Assembly (NCBI GenBank): GCA_025363755.1
Contig: JANYLQ010000050.1
Coordinates: 134,351 to 198,350 of the forward strand
From: Hyphomicrobiales bacterium
Lineage (GTDB): Bacteria; Pseudomonadota; Alphaproteobacteria; Rhizobiales; Aestuariivirgaceae
Length of the DNA: 64,000 nucleotides
Reading direction: 5' to 3'
Under the pieces are notes generated by a model. The model made no database searches. It was not told the DNA's origin and saw only the letters and a list, made by a program, of their open reading frames with translations. Positions 37,379-45,251 of the stretch are shown in pieces. Each line of letters begins with the position of its first letter. Within the stretch, counting starts at the first letter, position 1. The position numbers were made by a program, and so were the translations under genes.

Positions 37379-38845
37379 TTAGGCCGTTGGCTTTGTGTAG
37401 ATCATCGTCTTGTCATCACTATAGGCTTTCTTCCATCCCATCTGGTCGAGATATCCATTGCGCAAATCATCGCTGGGAAGAAGCGTCCACGTAATTTGGT
37501 GTTTTTCAATTAAATCTTTGAAGAGTTTTGCGCCATCATGCTTTCCTGAGTTGACATATTCGGGGAAAAAATCGCCGGTGAAGAGTTGTTCGGCACGGCC
37601 ATCGACAAATGTTTTAATGCCGTGGAATATCAGCGATCCACCATAGCGGTATTCATTGAACACATTGCCTTCCAGATGATTGGCAACAGCAAAAGCTATC
37701 GGTCGTTCGGCTGCTGTATCTTCCGGCGGAGCTGGCATTTTGGTCTGCAAGTAAAACACAATGGCAATCACAGCACCAATGCTGATCAAAGCCGCCAAGG
37801 GTTTAAAACGTTTTGAAGCAAAGCGTTCCAAGACATCACGCGGACGGCCCAACCAATTTGTGAGCGATGCCTCAGGAAAGCGTTCAGCAATGTGAGGTGC
37901 CACGACAATAGGCAGTAGCAGGAAGAAGACGTAGACAAATCTCACATGGGTTAACATCATGTGTAGCATAAATATAATGAACAGTGTTTTGGCCCAACCA
38001 AGTTTCAGGCGCGAGCCAATTAAAACAGCCAGTGTGGCTAGTGTGAAATATTCAATTAGAAAATCATCTTGCGAATTGAGCGGCATCCATTCCACAATAT
38101 AAGCCATCGCTTTGTTGGTCGCCATCATCGTAGCGCCGATGCGAATGGGATCGTAGCCATATGGGTGAACCATCGCAGCGAAGGGGCAGAGCACCAAGAA
38201 AACGCACCATTTGACCAGCGTTGGCCTGTCGGTGAGGTGAACATTTTCGAGCAGATGTAAAAACGCAAATCCGGCGATCACGAAACTGAGAGTGAAGCTG
38301 CCATGAAGGTTCGCCCAAAGAGTAACTAATCCCAAAAGCCAAAATTGTGGCGCTTGCTTTGCTTCAGCGGCACGAAATAGGCGTGCAGTAAAATATGCGG
38401 CAATCGGCATGGTAAACAAATGGGGACGAGCTAGAACGACGGGGCTTAACATAGTGGTGATAAAGATTGCGGAAAGACCAGCCATTGTGGGGTGCAGAAA
38501 TTGGGCAAGTTGACGATAGAGCAAAAGCACAGCCGAAACGGCCACCACGGCTGTTACAACCAACACGCCGTTCCACCCTCCAAATTTATAGGACAGTGCG
38601 AACAACACTTCTGATAACCACTCCTTGGACACAAAAGGCTTACCAGCATAGCTGTGAGAATAGGTATCAACCGTCGGCAGATGGCCAGATGAGATAATGT
38701 CGCTGCCCAATTTGATATGCCAGAATGTATCTGGATCACCCAACACCCGCGCATAATCATGAATATACGTTCCGCCTATAACGACGAATATCAACATCCC
38801 CAAAAGGATAGCAAAGCGGTAGGCGTGAGCGGAAGTATCAGGCAT
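37379..38845 (-). CDS. polytopic membrane protein, paralogue of the 19018-20505 product, 488 aa
   Basis: About ten hydrophobic segments then a soluble C-terminal part. It shares every distinctive segment with the other copy: DPDTFWHIKLGSD after the first helix, SKEWLSEV, FMLHMMLTHVRFVY and KTFVDGRAEQLFTGDF. The first loop's acidic residues and the layout resemble GT-C sugar transferases, but no reaction can be assigned. It is convergent with ppx (adjacent stop codons) and lies between ppx and rnd, which are often next to each other in related genomes. That suggests a separate insertion event. Confidence 0.75.
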   Translation of the reverse strand: MPDTSAHAYRFAILLGMLIFVVIGGTYIHDYARVLGDPDTFWHIKLGSDIISSGHLPTVDTYSHSYAGKPFVSKEWLSEVLFALSYKFGGWNGVLVVTAVVAVSAVLLLYRQLAQFLHPTMAGLSAIFITTMLSPVVLARPHLFTMPIAAYFTARLFRAAEAKQAPQFWLLGLVTLWANLHGSFTLSFVIAGFAFLHLLENVHLTDRPTLVKWCVFLVLCPFAAMVHPYGYDPIRIGATMMATNKAMAYIVEWMPLNSQDDFLIEYFTLATLAVLIGSRLKLGWAKTLFIIFMLHMMLTHVRFVYVFFLLLPIVVAPHIAERFPEASLTNWLGRPRDVLERFASKRFKPLAALISIGAVIAIVFYLQTKMPAPPEDTAAERPIAFAVANHLEGNVFNEYRYGGSLIFHGIKTFVDGRAEQLFTGDFFPEYVNSGKHDGAKLFKDLIEKHQITWTLLPSDDLRNGYLDQMGWKKAYSDDKTMIYTKPTA

Positions 38846-38905
38846 TCAAGTCCCCAAACAAAATTCGATTTGGATGACTTTTCGCAGATAGGGTTTAACT
38901 GGGAC

Positions 38906-40099
38906 TTAACCGCGCTTGATCAACACAGCCCGGCCGTTTTCCATGCCGATACACGCTTTACCGTGCTTAATATCGAGGGCCATGTTTCCAAACACCTCGC
39001 GCCGCCAGCCATGAAGCAAAGGCACATCGGCATTGTCATCTATGGCAACAGCGTCAATATCAGATGCGCTGGCCAAAAGCTTTGGGGCCACGTTTTCGGT
39101 TTCGCAGGCAACTTTGAGTGCGAGTTTCAAAACTTCAGCAGCGGCTTGTTGGGCCGCTGACATTTCATCTCCACGACCTTTAAAGTCTGGAATGGTTTTA
39201 GGATCACGCGCCAAACCATGGGCCACGGCCTTCAGAATGGCAGCACCCATTGATGAATTTGCCGTACCTTTTGACACAAGACGAAGTTCATTAATCGATT
39301 CTGGCTTCTGTGGCATTTGTATAGCGATCTCGGCTACAGCTTCATCTTTCAAGACGCGTCCGCGCGGGACATTTCGAGTTTGTGCCTCTCGTTCACGCCA
39401 CGCTGCAATCGATATCAACACACCAAATTGCTTCTTATTTTGAATACGCGCTTTGATTCGCTTGTAGCTTTCTTCTGGTTCGACTCGGTAGGTTTCAGGT
39501 GAAGTTAAAGTTTCAATCTCATCATCCAACCAACCTTCGCGGCCTGTCTCGTGAAGCATGGCTTGTAATTTTTCATAAACCACACGCAAATGCGTTACAT
39601 CTGAAACCGCATAGAGTGCTTGCTTTGATGTCAGCGGTCTGCGGGACCAGTCCGTGAATTGAGAAGACTTATCAATTGATGCGCCAACCAGTTTGCGAAC
39701 GATCGCTTCATAGCCTACTTGATCACCAAAGCCACACACCATTGCCGCAATTTGCGTGTCAATGACCGGGGTAGGGACTGCGCCTGAAAGCTGGATCAGA
39801 ATTTCAAAGTCTTGCCTAGCGGCGTGGAAAACTTTGAGGACATTTTGGTCGGCCATGAGTTCAAAGAAGGGTGCCAAGTCCATGCCCGGTGCCATAGGGT
39901 CGATCAACACAGCCTCATCTTCGCCCGCAATTTGGATGAGGCAGAGCTTTGGATAGTAAGTTGTTTCGCGCAGGAATTCGGTGTCAACTGTGATAAATTT
40001 CTCCGAGGCCATGCGTTTGCAAAATGCAGCTAAGTCTGGCGTTGTTTCGAGTGTAACAACTGTCTGCGGGGCAGGGGTGCTTAAATCTGTTTTCAACAT
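38906..40099 (-). CDS. rnd: ribonuclease D, 397 aa
   Basis: 3'-to-5' exoribonuclease of the DEDDy class for tRNA and stable RNA 3' ends. Active-site residues are visible: Asp and Glu in ITVDTEFLRE, Asp in HAARQDFEIL, and Tyr/Asp in LYAVSDVTHL. An HRDC-like domain follows (about 225-300). The ATG at 40099 overlaps the purB stop by one base (TAATG), so the gene is coupled to purB. It points away from ppx, from which it is separated by the membrane protein gene. Confidence 0.95.
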   Translation of the reverse strand: MLKTDLSTPAPQTVVTLETTPDLAAFCKRMASEKFITVDTEFLRETTYYPKLCLIQIAGEDEAVLIDPMAPGMDLAPFFELMADQNVLKVFHAARQDFEILIQLSGAVPTPVIDTQIAAMVCGFGDQVGYEAIVRKLVGASIDKSSQFTDWSRRPLTSKQALYAVSDVTHLRVVYEKLQAMLHETGREGWLDDEIETLTSPETYRVEPEESYKRIKARIQNKKQFGVLISIAAWREREAQTRNVPRGRVLKDEAVAEIAIQMPQKPESINELRLVSKGTANSSMGAAILKAVAHGLARDPKTIPDFKGRGDEMSAAQQAAAEVLKLALKVACETENVAPKLLASASDIDAVAIDDNADVPLLHGWRREVFGNMALDIKHGKACIGMENGRAVLIKRG

Positions 40100-41400
40100 T
40101 ATACGAACACCCTGTTGAAAATCGTGTCAACATGCTTGGTATGATAACCAAGATCAAACAATGCCTCGAGTTCGCTTGGCTTCATCACTGCGCTCACTTC
40201 CTTATCAGCCTTGAGCAGATCAAGGAAATTGCCTTCGCCGCGCCATACGGGCATAGCGTTGCGCTGCACAGCAGAATAACTATCCTCACGACTCATGCCT
40301 TTTTGTGTGAGTGCTAAGAGAATGCGTTGCGAGTGAATGAGGCCGCCAAGGCGGTCTAAATTCTTCTGCATATTCTCTGGATAAACCAGCAATTTGTCGA
40401 TTACGCCTGCCAAGCGCTTCAATGCGAAATCGAGATGCACAGTGGCATCAGGGCCAATGCCGCGCTCCACCGAGGAATGCGAAATATCACGCTCGTGCCA
40501 CAGTGCCACATTTTCCATGGCGGGAGTGACAGCAGAACGAACTAAGCGCGCAAGGCCCGTTAGATTCTCGGTCAACACCGGATTGCGCTTATGCGGCATG
40601 GCCGAGGAACCCTTTTGTCCGGGCGAGAAATATTCTTCAACTTCGAGCACTTCTGTACGCTGCAAATGACGGATTTCCGTTGCTAGACGTTCAATCGAAC
40701 TGGCCACCACACCGAGCACGGCAAAGAACATGGCGTGGCGATCACGCGGGATCACTTGGGTTGAAACCGGTTCAACGCTAAGACCCAGCTTGGCGGCAAC
40801 ATGTTCTTCAACCGATGGATCAATATTGGCAAAAGTGCCAACAGCACCAGAGATAGCGCAAGTGGCCACGTCTTTGCGCGCGATCATAAGCCGTTCGCGA
40901 GCCCGCATGAATTCTGCATAGGCAAAAGCCATCTTCAAACCGAAAGTGACGGGCTCGGCATGAATACCATGGCTGCGACCAATGCAAACCGAGTATTTAT
41001 GTTCGAGCGCGCGCTTTTTGAGGGCGGCCAGCAATTCATTAATATCGGCAATCAAGAGATCAGCGGCGCGGGTCAGTTGAATATTAAAGCATGTATCCAA
41101 CACGTCAGATGATGTCATGCCTTGATGTACAAACCGTGCTTCTGGACCAACGATTTCCGAGAGATGCGTGAGGAAGGCTATCACGTCATGTTTTGTGACA
41201 GCTTCGATTTCGTCGATCCGCGCCACGTCGAATTGCGCGCCACGGCCTTTTTCCCAGATTTTGGCCGCGGCTTCCTTTGGAATGGTACCCATCTCTGCCA
41301 TACGGTCTGCCGCATGTGCCTCGATTTCGAACCAGATTTTAAAGCGCGTCTCTGGCGACCATATGTCGGCCATTTGTTTGCGGGAATAACGGGGGATCAT
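40099..41400 (-). CDS. purB: adenylosuccinate lyase, 433 aa
   Basis: Cleaves SAICAR and adenylosuccinate in purine synthesis. Fumarase/aspartase superfamily signature GSSAMPHKRNP contains the catalytic mobile-loop Ser. The conserved segments TSSDVLDTCFNIQL and GRSHGIHAEPVTFGLK (catalytic His) are also present. The N-terminus MIPRYSRKQMADIWS is typical of the short bacterial form. A perfect 8-bp inverted repeat lies just upstream of its ribosome site (41417-41438). It is followed by rnd in the same operon. Confidence 0.97.
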   Translation of the reverse strand: MIPRYSRKQMADIWSPETRFKIWFEIEAHAADRMAEMGTIPKEAAAKIWEKGRGAQFDVARIDEIEAVTKHDVIAFLTHLSEIVGPEARFVHQGMTSSDVLDTCFNIQLTRAADLLIADINELLAALKKRALEHKYSVCIGRSHGIHAEPVTFGLKMAFAYAEFMRARERLMIARKDVATCAISGAVGTFANIDPSVEEHVAAKLGLSVEPVSTQVIPRDRHAMFFAVLGVVASSIERLATEIRHLQRTEVLEVEEYFSPGQKGSSAMPHKRNPVLTENLTGLARLVRSAVTPAMENVALWHERDISHSSVERGIGPDATVHLDFALKRLAGVIDKLLVYPENMQKNLDRLGGLIHSQRILLALTQKGMSREDSYSAVQRNAMPVWRGEGNFLDLLKADKEVSAVMKPSELEALFDLGYHTKHVDTIFNRVFV

Positions 41401-41416
41401 GAAGGGCCTTAATGTG

Positions 41417-41438
41417 TTTGTTAGCTCGCTCTAACAAA
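41417..41438 (-). promoter_or_regulatory. inverted repeat in the purB leader
   Basis: TTTGTTAG (41417-41424) and CTAACAAA (41431-41438) are perfect 8-bp arms around six bases. The repeat starts 16 bp upstream of the purB ATG, directly before the AAGG ribosome site. It could be a repressor site or a leader hairpin. It does not match the E. coli PurR consensus. Confidence 0.45.
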
Positions 41439-41533
41439 TTCATGACACAATGACCAGCGCTTTGGGGCGGGCGGGTGAAAATGCTTTATTGCTTCGATGC
41501 TAAAGGGGAGGAGTGTTTACAACTATGTTTTCG

Positions 41534-41770
41534 TCAGAACGCTTTGAACGTCACAATTGTGAAAGTGTCCCTAATCCCAGCAATCGTTTGCACTTTTTGC
41601 GCGACGAAATGGCCGATGTCTTCATCGTCTTGCAGATAGAACTTCACCAGCAAATCGAATTCCCCGGCGGTTGAAAAAATCTCCGAGGCGATTTCCTTGT
41701 CGGCGATGGCTGTGGCGACTTGGTAAGATTTTCCGAGGTCACATTTTATTTGGACAAAGAAAGCGCGCAT
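41534..41770 (-). CDS. stand-alone Lrp/AsnC ligand-binding (RAM) domain protein, 78 aa
   Basis: The whole protein is one RAM domain: MRAFFVQIKCDLGKSYQV, then AGEFDLLVKFYLQDDEDI and a closing strand IRDTFTIVTFKAF. The DNA-binding half of Lrp is absent and there is no upstream remnant of it, so this is the natural short form. Such proteins oligomerise and may bind amino acids. Its neighbours are branched-chain amino acid transport genes (10 bp from the binding-protein gene), consistent with sensing of those ligands (inference). Confidence 0.88.
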   Translation of the reverse strand: MRAFFVQIKCDLGKSYQVATAIADKEIASEIFSTAGEFDLLVKFYLQDDEDIGHFVAQKVQTIAGIRDTFTIVTFKAF

Positions 41771-41780
41771 GAAATTTCAC

Positions 41781-42866
41781 TCAATTGTTAGAAGTCTCGG
41801 CGCTGTAAGCACCCTGGCTCCATGTATACCACACAAAACGCGGCGGCTGCACCTCGCCGTTTACATCGAAGGCCAACGGACCCAAAACAGTTTCGTTGGC
41901 TTTTCCGGAGCGCAGATATTCGGCTATACCTTTGCCATTATGGGCGCCCGTCTGCACCGCCGCTGCAGCATAGAGCTGAACTGCGGCAAAGCTGGGCAGT
42001 GTTGCGCCATCTGCGTTGAAGCCCGCAATTTTCAAAGATTCTATCGCCAGCTTTGCTTGAAGCGCTGACTGCGGATCGATTGCGAACGTGGCGCTTGTGT
42101 TTTCACCTGCCTCTTTGGCGCTGATCCAAAATTGATCCGCCAACAAAGCGTCGGATCCATAGAGTTTCACAGGTAACCCTTTGGCTTTAAGGGCCGTTGC
42201 AATGTTTCCAGCGTCTGATGCGGCGCAGGCAAAGTAGACTGAATCCACGCCATGAAGCTGCATATCCGCGGCTAAGGCCGAGAAATCTTTAGTGTCTGGT
42301 TTGATTGTGACAGCCATGGGGTTTTTGCCATATGCAGTTTTGAAGCGACCCGCCAGTGCCTTTCCAGCGGCACTGCCATCATCAATGACGGCAACGATTG
42401 CTGTTGGTGTTTTCTGAATAATCCGAAGGGCTGCCACGTCGGCCTGAGCATCATCGCGCGAAGCCAGCCGCACCACATTCCAACCGGCACCTTCGGCAAG
42501 CGAAGGCAAGCTGGCGGAAGGGCTGATCATTGGTATGTTTGCCGCCGCATAAATCTTGGCACCGATCAACGCTGCGTTGGAACAGAAATGGCCGATCACG
42601 ACGGAAGCGCCATCGCCAACAAAAGATTTGGCTACCTCTTCGGTTTTTCTGTTATCGCAACCATCATCGCCCACATCAAGCCTGAGTTGTTCGCCAGATA
42701 TGCCACCCTTGGCATTGATCTCATCAATAGCGGCTTGCGCGCCATGCACCATCTGCTCGCCGAAGGTAGCAGATTGACCCGTCATCGGGCCCGCGATGCC
42801 GATGATGATATCGGCGTGGGAGGGGGAGGCAAGCGCCATTAAAAGTATGAATGGTGTGATGCGCAA
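41781..42866 (-). CDS. branched-chain amino acid-type periplasmic binding protein (second copy), 361 aa
   Basis: Leu/Ile/Val-binding fold. A short signal peptide (MRITPFILLMALASPSHA) is followed by IIIGIAGPMTGQSATFGEQM and GAQAAIDEINAKGGI, the classical start of the family, and later VIGHFCSNAA. It is a paralogue of the 42940 product and more divergent in the ligand cleft. The start is a TTG at 42866 with GGAG about ten bases upstream. The first ATG would remove most of the signal peptide. A strong terminator separates it from the upstream binding-protein gene, so its expression may depend on readthrough. Confidence 0.88.
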   Translation of the reverse strand: MRITPFILLMALASPSHADIIIGIAGPMTGQSATFGEQMVHGAQAAIDEINAKGGISGEQLRLDVGDDGCDNRKTEEVAKSFVGDGASVVIGHFCSNAALIGAKIYAAANIPMISPSASLPSLAEGAGWNVVRLASRDDAQADVAALRIIQKTPTAIVAVIDDGSAAGKALAGRFKTAYGKNPMAVTIKPDTKDFSALAADMQLHGVDSVYFACAASDAGNIATALKAKGLPVKLYGSDALLADQFWISAKEAGENTSATFAIDPQSALQAKLAIESLKIAGFNADGATLPSFAAVQLYAAAAVQTGAHNGKGIAEYLRSGKANETVLGPLAFDVNGEVQPPRFVWYTWSQGAYSAETSNN

Positions 42867-42880
42867 AGTCGCTGGTCTCC

Positions 42881-42919
42881 AAATAAAAAAAGCCTCGCGT
42901 GATGTTACTCACGCGAGGC
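42881..42919 (-). terminator. strong intrinsic terminator after the first binding-protein gene
   Basis: An 11-bp perfect stem (42892-42902 with 42909-42919) around a six-base loop, followed on the minus strand by a run of seven T, then ATTT (positions 42891 down to 42881). It lies 20 bp beyond the stop of the 42940 gene. A binding-protein gene made in excess of its permease commonly has such a terminator. Confidence 0.92.
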
Positions 42920-42939
42920 CCGTTCAAGCAAGCCGAAGC

Positions 42940-44055
42940 TTATTGAATTGTATCATCTTCAGCATAGTTGCCATTGGCAAACTTATACCAAACATACTTT
43001 GCATCTTTCACGTCGCCCTTAGCATCAAGTGCGAGATCGCCGAGAACAGTCTTCACTACATTGCCTGCGCGCAACCAGCCCATGATAGCTTTGCTGTCGC
43101 TGCCTTTAGTGGCAGTTGCAGCAGCAACATACATCTGGATCGAAGCATAGGTGTAAAGTGTGTAGCCTTCAGGATCAAAACCAGCAGCCTTGAACTTGGC
43201 CACAAGATCCTTAGCAGCTGGGTTTGTGCGTGGTTCTGGTGCAAAAGTGAAGATCATGCCAGTAGCAGCTTCACCAGCGATGGTCCAGAATTCAACGTTG
43301 TTCATTGAATCGCCTGAAAGCATTTGAGCCTTGGAACCTTGTTCGCGCATTTGCTTCAAGATCAAAGCACCTTCTGGGTGATAACCGCCCATATAGATTG
43401 CATCAATGCCAGCATCTTTCATCTTGGAAACGAGCGCAGAATAGTCCTTTTCACCAGGATTGATTGATTCAGCCATTGTTTCTTTCAAACCAGCAGCGTT
43501 CATTGACATCTTAGTCGCATCAGCAAGGCCTTTGCCGTAAGCTGATTTGTCATCAATGATAGCAACTTTTTTGCCTGCAAAATGCTTGGCCAAGAAGTTA
43601 CCAGCTACAAGACCTTGCGCATCGTCACGGCCGCAAACACGACCAACGTTCCAGCCACCTTCATCAGTGAATTTTGGGTTGGTTGAAGCTGGCGAGATTT
43701 GCACGATGCCATCTTCTTCGTAAACCTTCGAAGCTGGGATCGATGAGCCTGAGCAGAGATGGCCCGCAACAAACTTAACACCCTTTGAACCCATTTGTTG
43801 GGCAACAGCAACAGCCTGCTTTGGATCGCAAGCATCGTCACCGATTTCGAGAACCAGCTTTTCGCCGTTCACGCCGCCAGCAGCATTGATGTCTGCAACG
43901 GCCATTTCAGCACCGCGCTTATATTGTTCACCAAGTGCAGCGAGCGAGCCAGTGATTGGGCCAACGGTTGCAATGGTGATATCAGCTAAAGCTGATGTTG
44001 CTGTCAATGCGGCAGCAAAGCTGATCGCAATTCCAGACAAAAGAAGTTTCTTCAT
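42940..44055 (-). CDS. branched-chain amino acid ABC transporter substrate-binding protein, 371 aa
   Basis: Signal peptide at residues 1-24 (KKLLLSGIAISFAAALTATS core, ALA cut). The mature start ITIATVGPITGSLAALGEQ and GAEMAVADINAAGGVNGEK are typical of LivJ/LivK proteins, as is VAGHLCSGSSIPAS. It follows the livHMGF cluster in the same direction, 130 bp after the small DUF6867-type gene, and ends at a strong terminator. It probably supplies the ligand for the adjacent permease complex. Confidence 0.93.
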   Translation of the reverse strand: MKKLLLSGIAISFAAALTATSALADITIATVGPITGSLAALGEQYKRGAEMAVADINAAGGVNGEKLVLEIGDDACDPKQAVAVAQQMGSKGVKFVAGHLCSGSSIPASKVYEEDGIVQISPASTNPKFTDEGGWNVGRVCGRDDAQGLVAGNFLAKHFAGKKVAIIDDKSAYGKGLADATKMSMNAAGLKETMAESINPGEKDYSALVSKMKDAGIDAIYMGGYHPEGALILKQMREQGSKAQMLSGDSMNNVEFWTIAGEAATGMIFTFAPEPRTNPAAKDLVAKFKAAGFDPEGYTLYTYASIQMYVAAATATKGSDSKAIMGWLRAGNVVKTVLGDLALDAKGDVKDAKYVWYKFANGNYAEDDTIQ

Positions 44056-44143
44056 GTAGTAGTCTCCCTATAAGTTTTGTGACCAATGGTCGGTCGGGGT
44101 GGAAACCCCTTGGAACGCAGTTTCGCTCAAAGAGGCCGCATTG

Positions 44144-44168
44144 GAAAGGAAAAAACGACATTCCTTTC
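44144..44168 (-). terminator. hairpin after the liv cluster
   Basis: GAAAGGAA (44144-44151) pairs with TTCCTTTC (44161-44168). On the minus strand the loop contains a TTTT run. It lies 18 bp beyond the stop of the DUF6867-type gene. It could end the livHMGF transcript or lie in the leader of the binding-protein gene. Confidence 0.35.
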
Positions 44169-44185
44169 AACAATTTTCAATAAAT

Positions 44186-44527
44186 TTATGTCTTGTCCCG
44201 CCAAGCGAATGGCCCATTCTTTTCATAGAGCCAAGGATATTTTTCTGTCATCTGGTTAACGCGGGTCATTTGGAAGCCGAGCAGGGCAAGCGCTATGATG
44301 ACAGCGGTCTGAACGATATAATAATAGGCCGAACCGAGTGTTTCCTCAAACAGTGCAAAATGCAAGAAACGCAACCCAGCGCCAAAAATCATCATATATA
44401 TCACGAGCTGCCATACAGGTTGCCAGCCTAGTGCTGTGGCACGTCCAGCCATGAACGAAGCACCGCCACCACCAACAACGGTGAGGATCAAAAACACCAA
44501 AAAGCTTTTCTCAGCTAAAAGTTCCAT
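44186..44527 (-). CDS. DUF6867-type small membrane protein of the liv cluster, 113 aa
   Basis: Three or four hydrophobic segments (SFLVFLILTVVGGGGASFM, WQLVIYMMIFGAGLRFL, and a third near IVQTAVIIALALLG) and a C-terminal tail ending in WLYEKNGPFAWRD. I recognise it as the uncharacterised protein often found after livF in Hyphomicrobiales. The ATG at 44527 lies two bases after the livF stop. The frame extending to 44557 would start inside livF. A transport accessory role is inferred from position only. Confidence 0.75.
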   Translation of the reverse strand: MELLAEKSFLVFLILTVVGGGGASFMAGRATALGWQPVWQLVIYMMIFGAGLRFLHFALFEETLGSAYYYIVQTAVIIALALLGFQMTRVNQMTEKYPWLYEKNGPFAWRDKT

Positions 44528-44528
44528 G

Positions 44529-45251
44529 TCAGTGGCCTCCTTCAAGATAGGCAGCACGCACTTCAGGGCTTTTCAGCAATTCAGCACCAGTTCCACTCAT
44601 AGCAATTTTGCCATTGACCATAACATAAGCCCTGTGTGCCAAACGAAGCGCATGGAAGGCGTTTTGTTCGACGAGGAGAACCGTGAGGCCTTCTTCTTGA
44701 TTCAGTTTTTTTATAGCTGCAAAAATTTGTTTGACGATAATGGGCGCCAAGCCGAGCGATGGTTCATCCAGCAGCAGGAGACGAGGACGGGCCATTAAAG
44801 CGCGGCCAATCGCCAGCATTTGCTGCTCACCGCCAGAAAGCGTTCCAGCTCGTTGATTGCGGCGTTCTTCCAAACGCGGGAACAGTGCAAATACTTTCGC
44901 AAGGTCTTCATCAAAGTGCCGCAACTTATCAACAGTAGCCCCCATTTGTAAGTTTTCAAACACGCTCATGCGTGGAAAAATACGGCGGCCTTCGGGCGAT
45001 TGCGCAATTCCAAGATGCACGATTTCATGGGTCGGCATTTGCGTGATGTCCTTGCCGTCAAGGACGATTGTTCCAGCGCGCGCGCGTGGTGTGCCGCAGA
45101 TGGTCATCATCAATGTAGATTTGCCAGCACCATTGGCACCAATCACCGTGGCGATTTCGCCTTTGCGAACTTCAAAATCGATGCCTTTGAGAGCTTGAAT
45201 TTTGCCATAAAAGGTTTCAACGCCTTTACCTTGAAGAAGGATTTCGCTCAT
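44529..45251 (-). CDS. livF: branched-chain amino acid ABC transporter ATP-binding protein LivF, 240 aa
   Basis: One of two ATPases of the LIV importer. Walker A GANGAGKST, signature LSGGEQQMLAIGRALM, Walker B LLLLDEPSLGLAP and the LLVEQN switch region are intact, all typical of LivF. The ATG at 45251 overlaps the livG stop by 4 bp. The product pairs with LivG on the cytoplasmic side of LivH and LivM. Confidence 0.96.
   Translation of the reverse strand: MSEILLQGKGVETFYGKIQALKGIDFEVRKGEIATVIGANGAGKSTLMMTICGTPRARAGTIVLDGKDITQMPTHEIVHLGIAQSPEGRRIFPRMSVFENLQMGATVDKLRHFDEDLAKVFALFPRLEERRNQRAGTLSGGEQQMLAIGRALMARPRLLLLDEPSLGLAPIIVKQIFAAIKKLNQEEGLTVLLVEQNAFHALRLAHRAYVMVNGKIAMSGTGAELLKSPEVRAAYLEGGH

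Noticed and set aside
38846-38905. Third copy of the 33-bp repeat next to the paralogous membrane gene
   Set aside because: Only short chance matches (GGTTTAACT) are present. No repeat copy flanks that gene.
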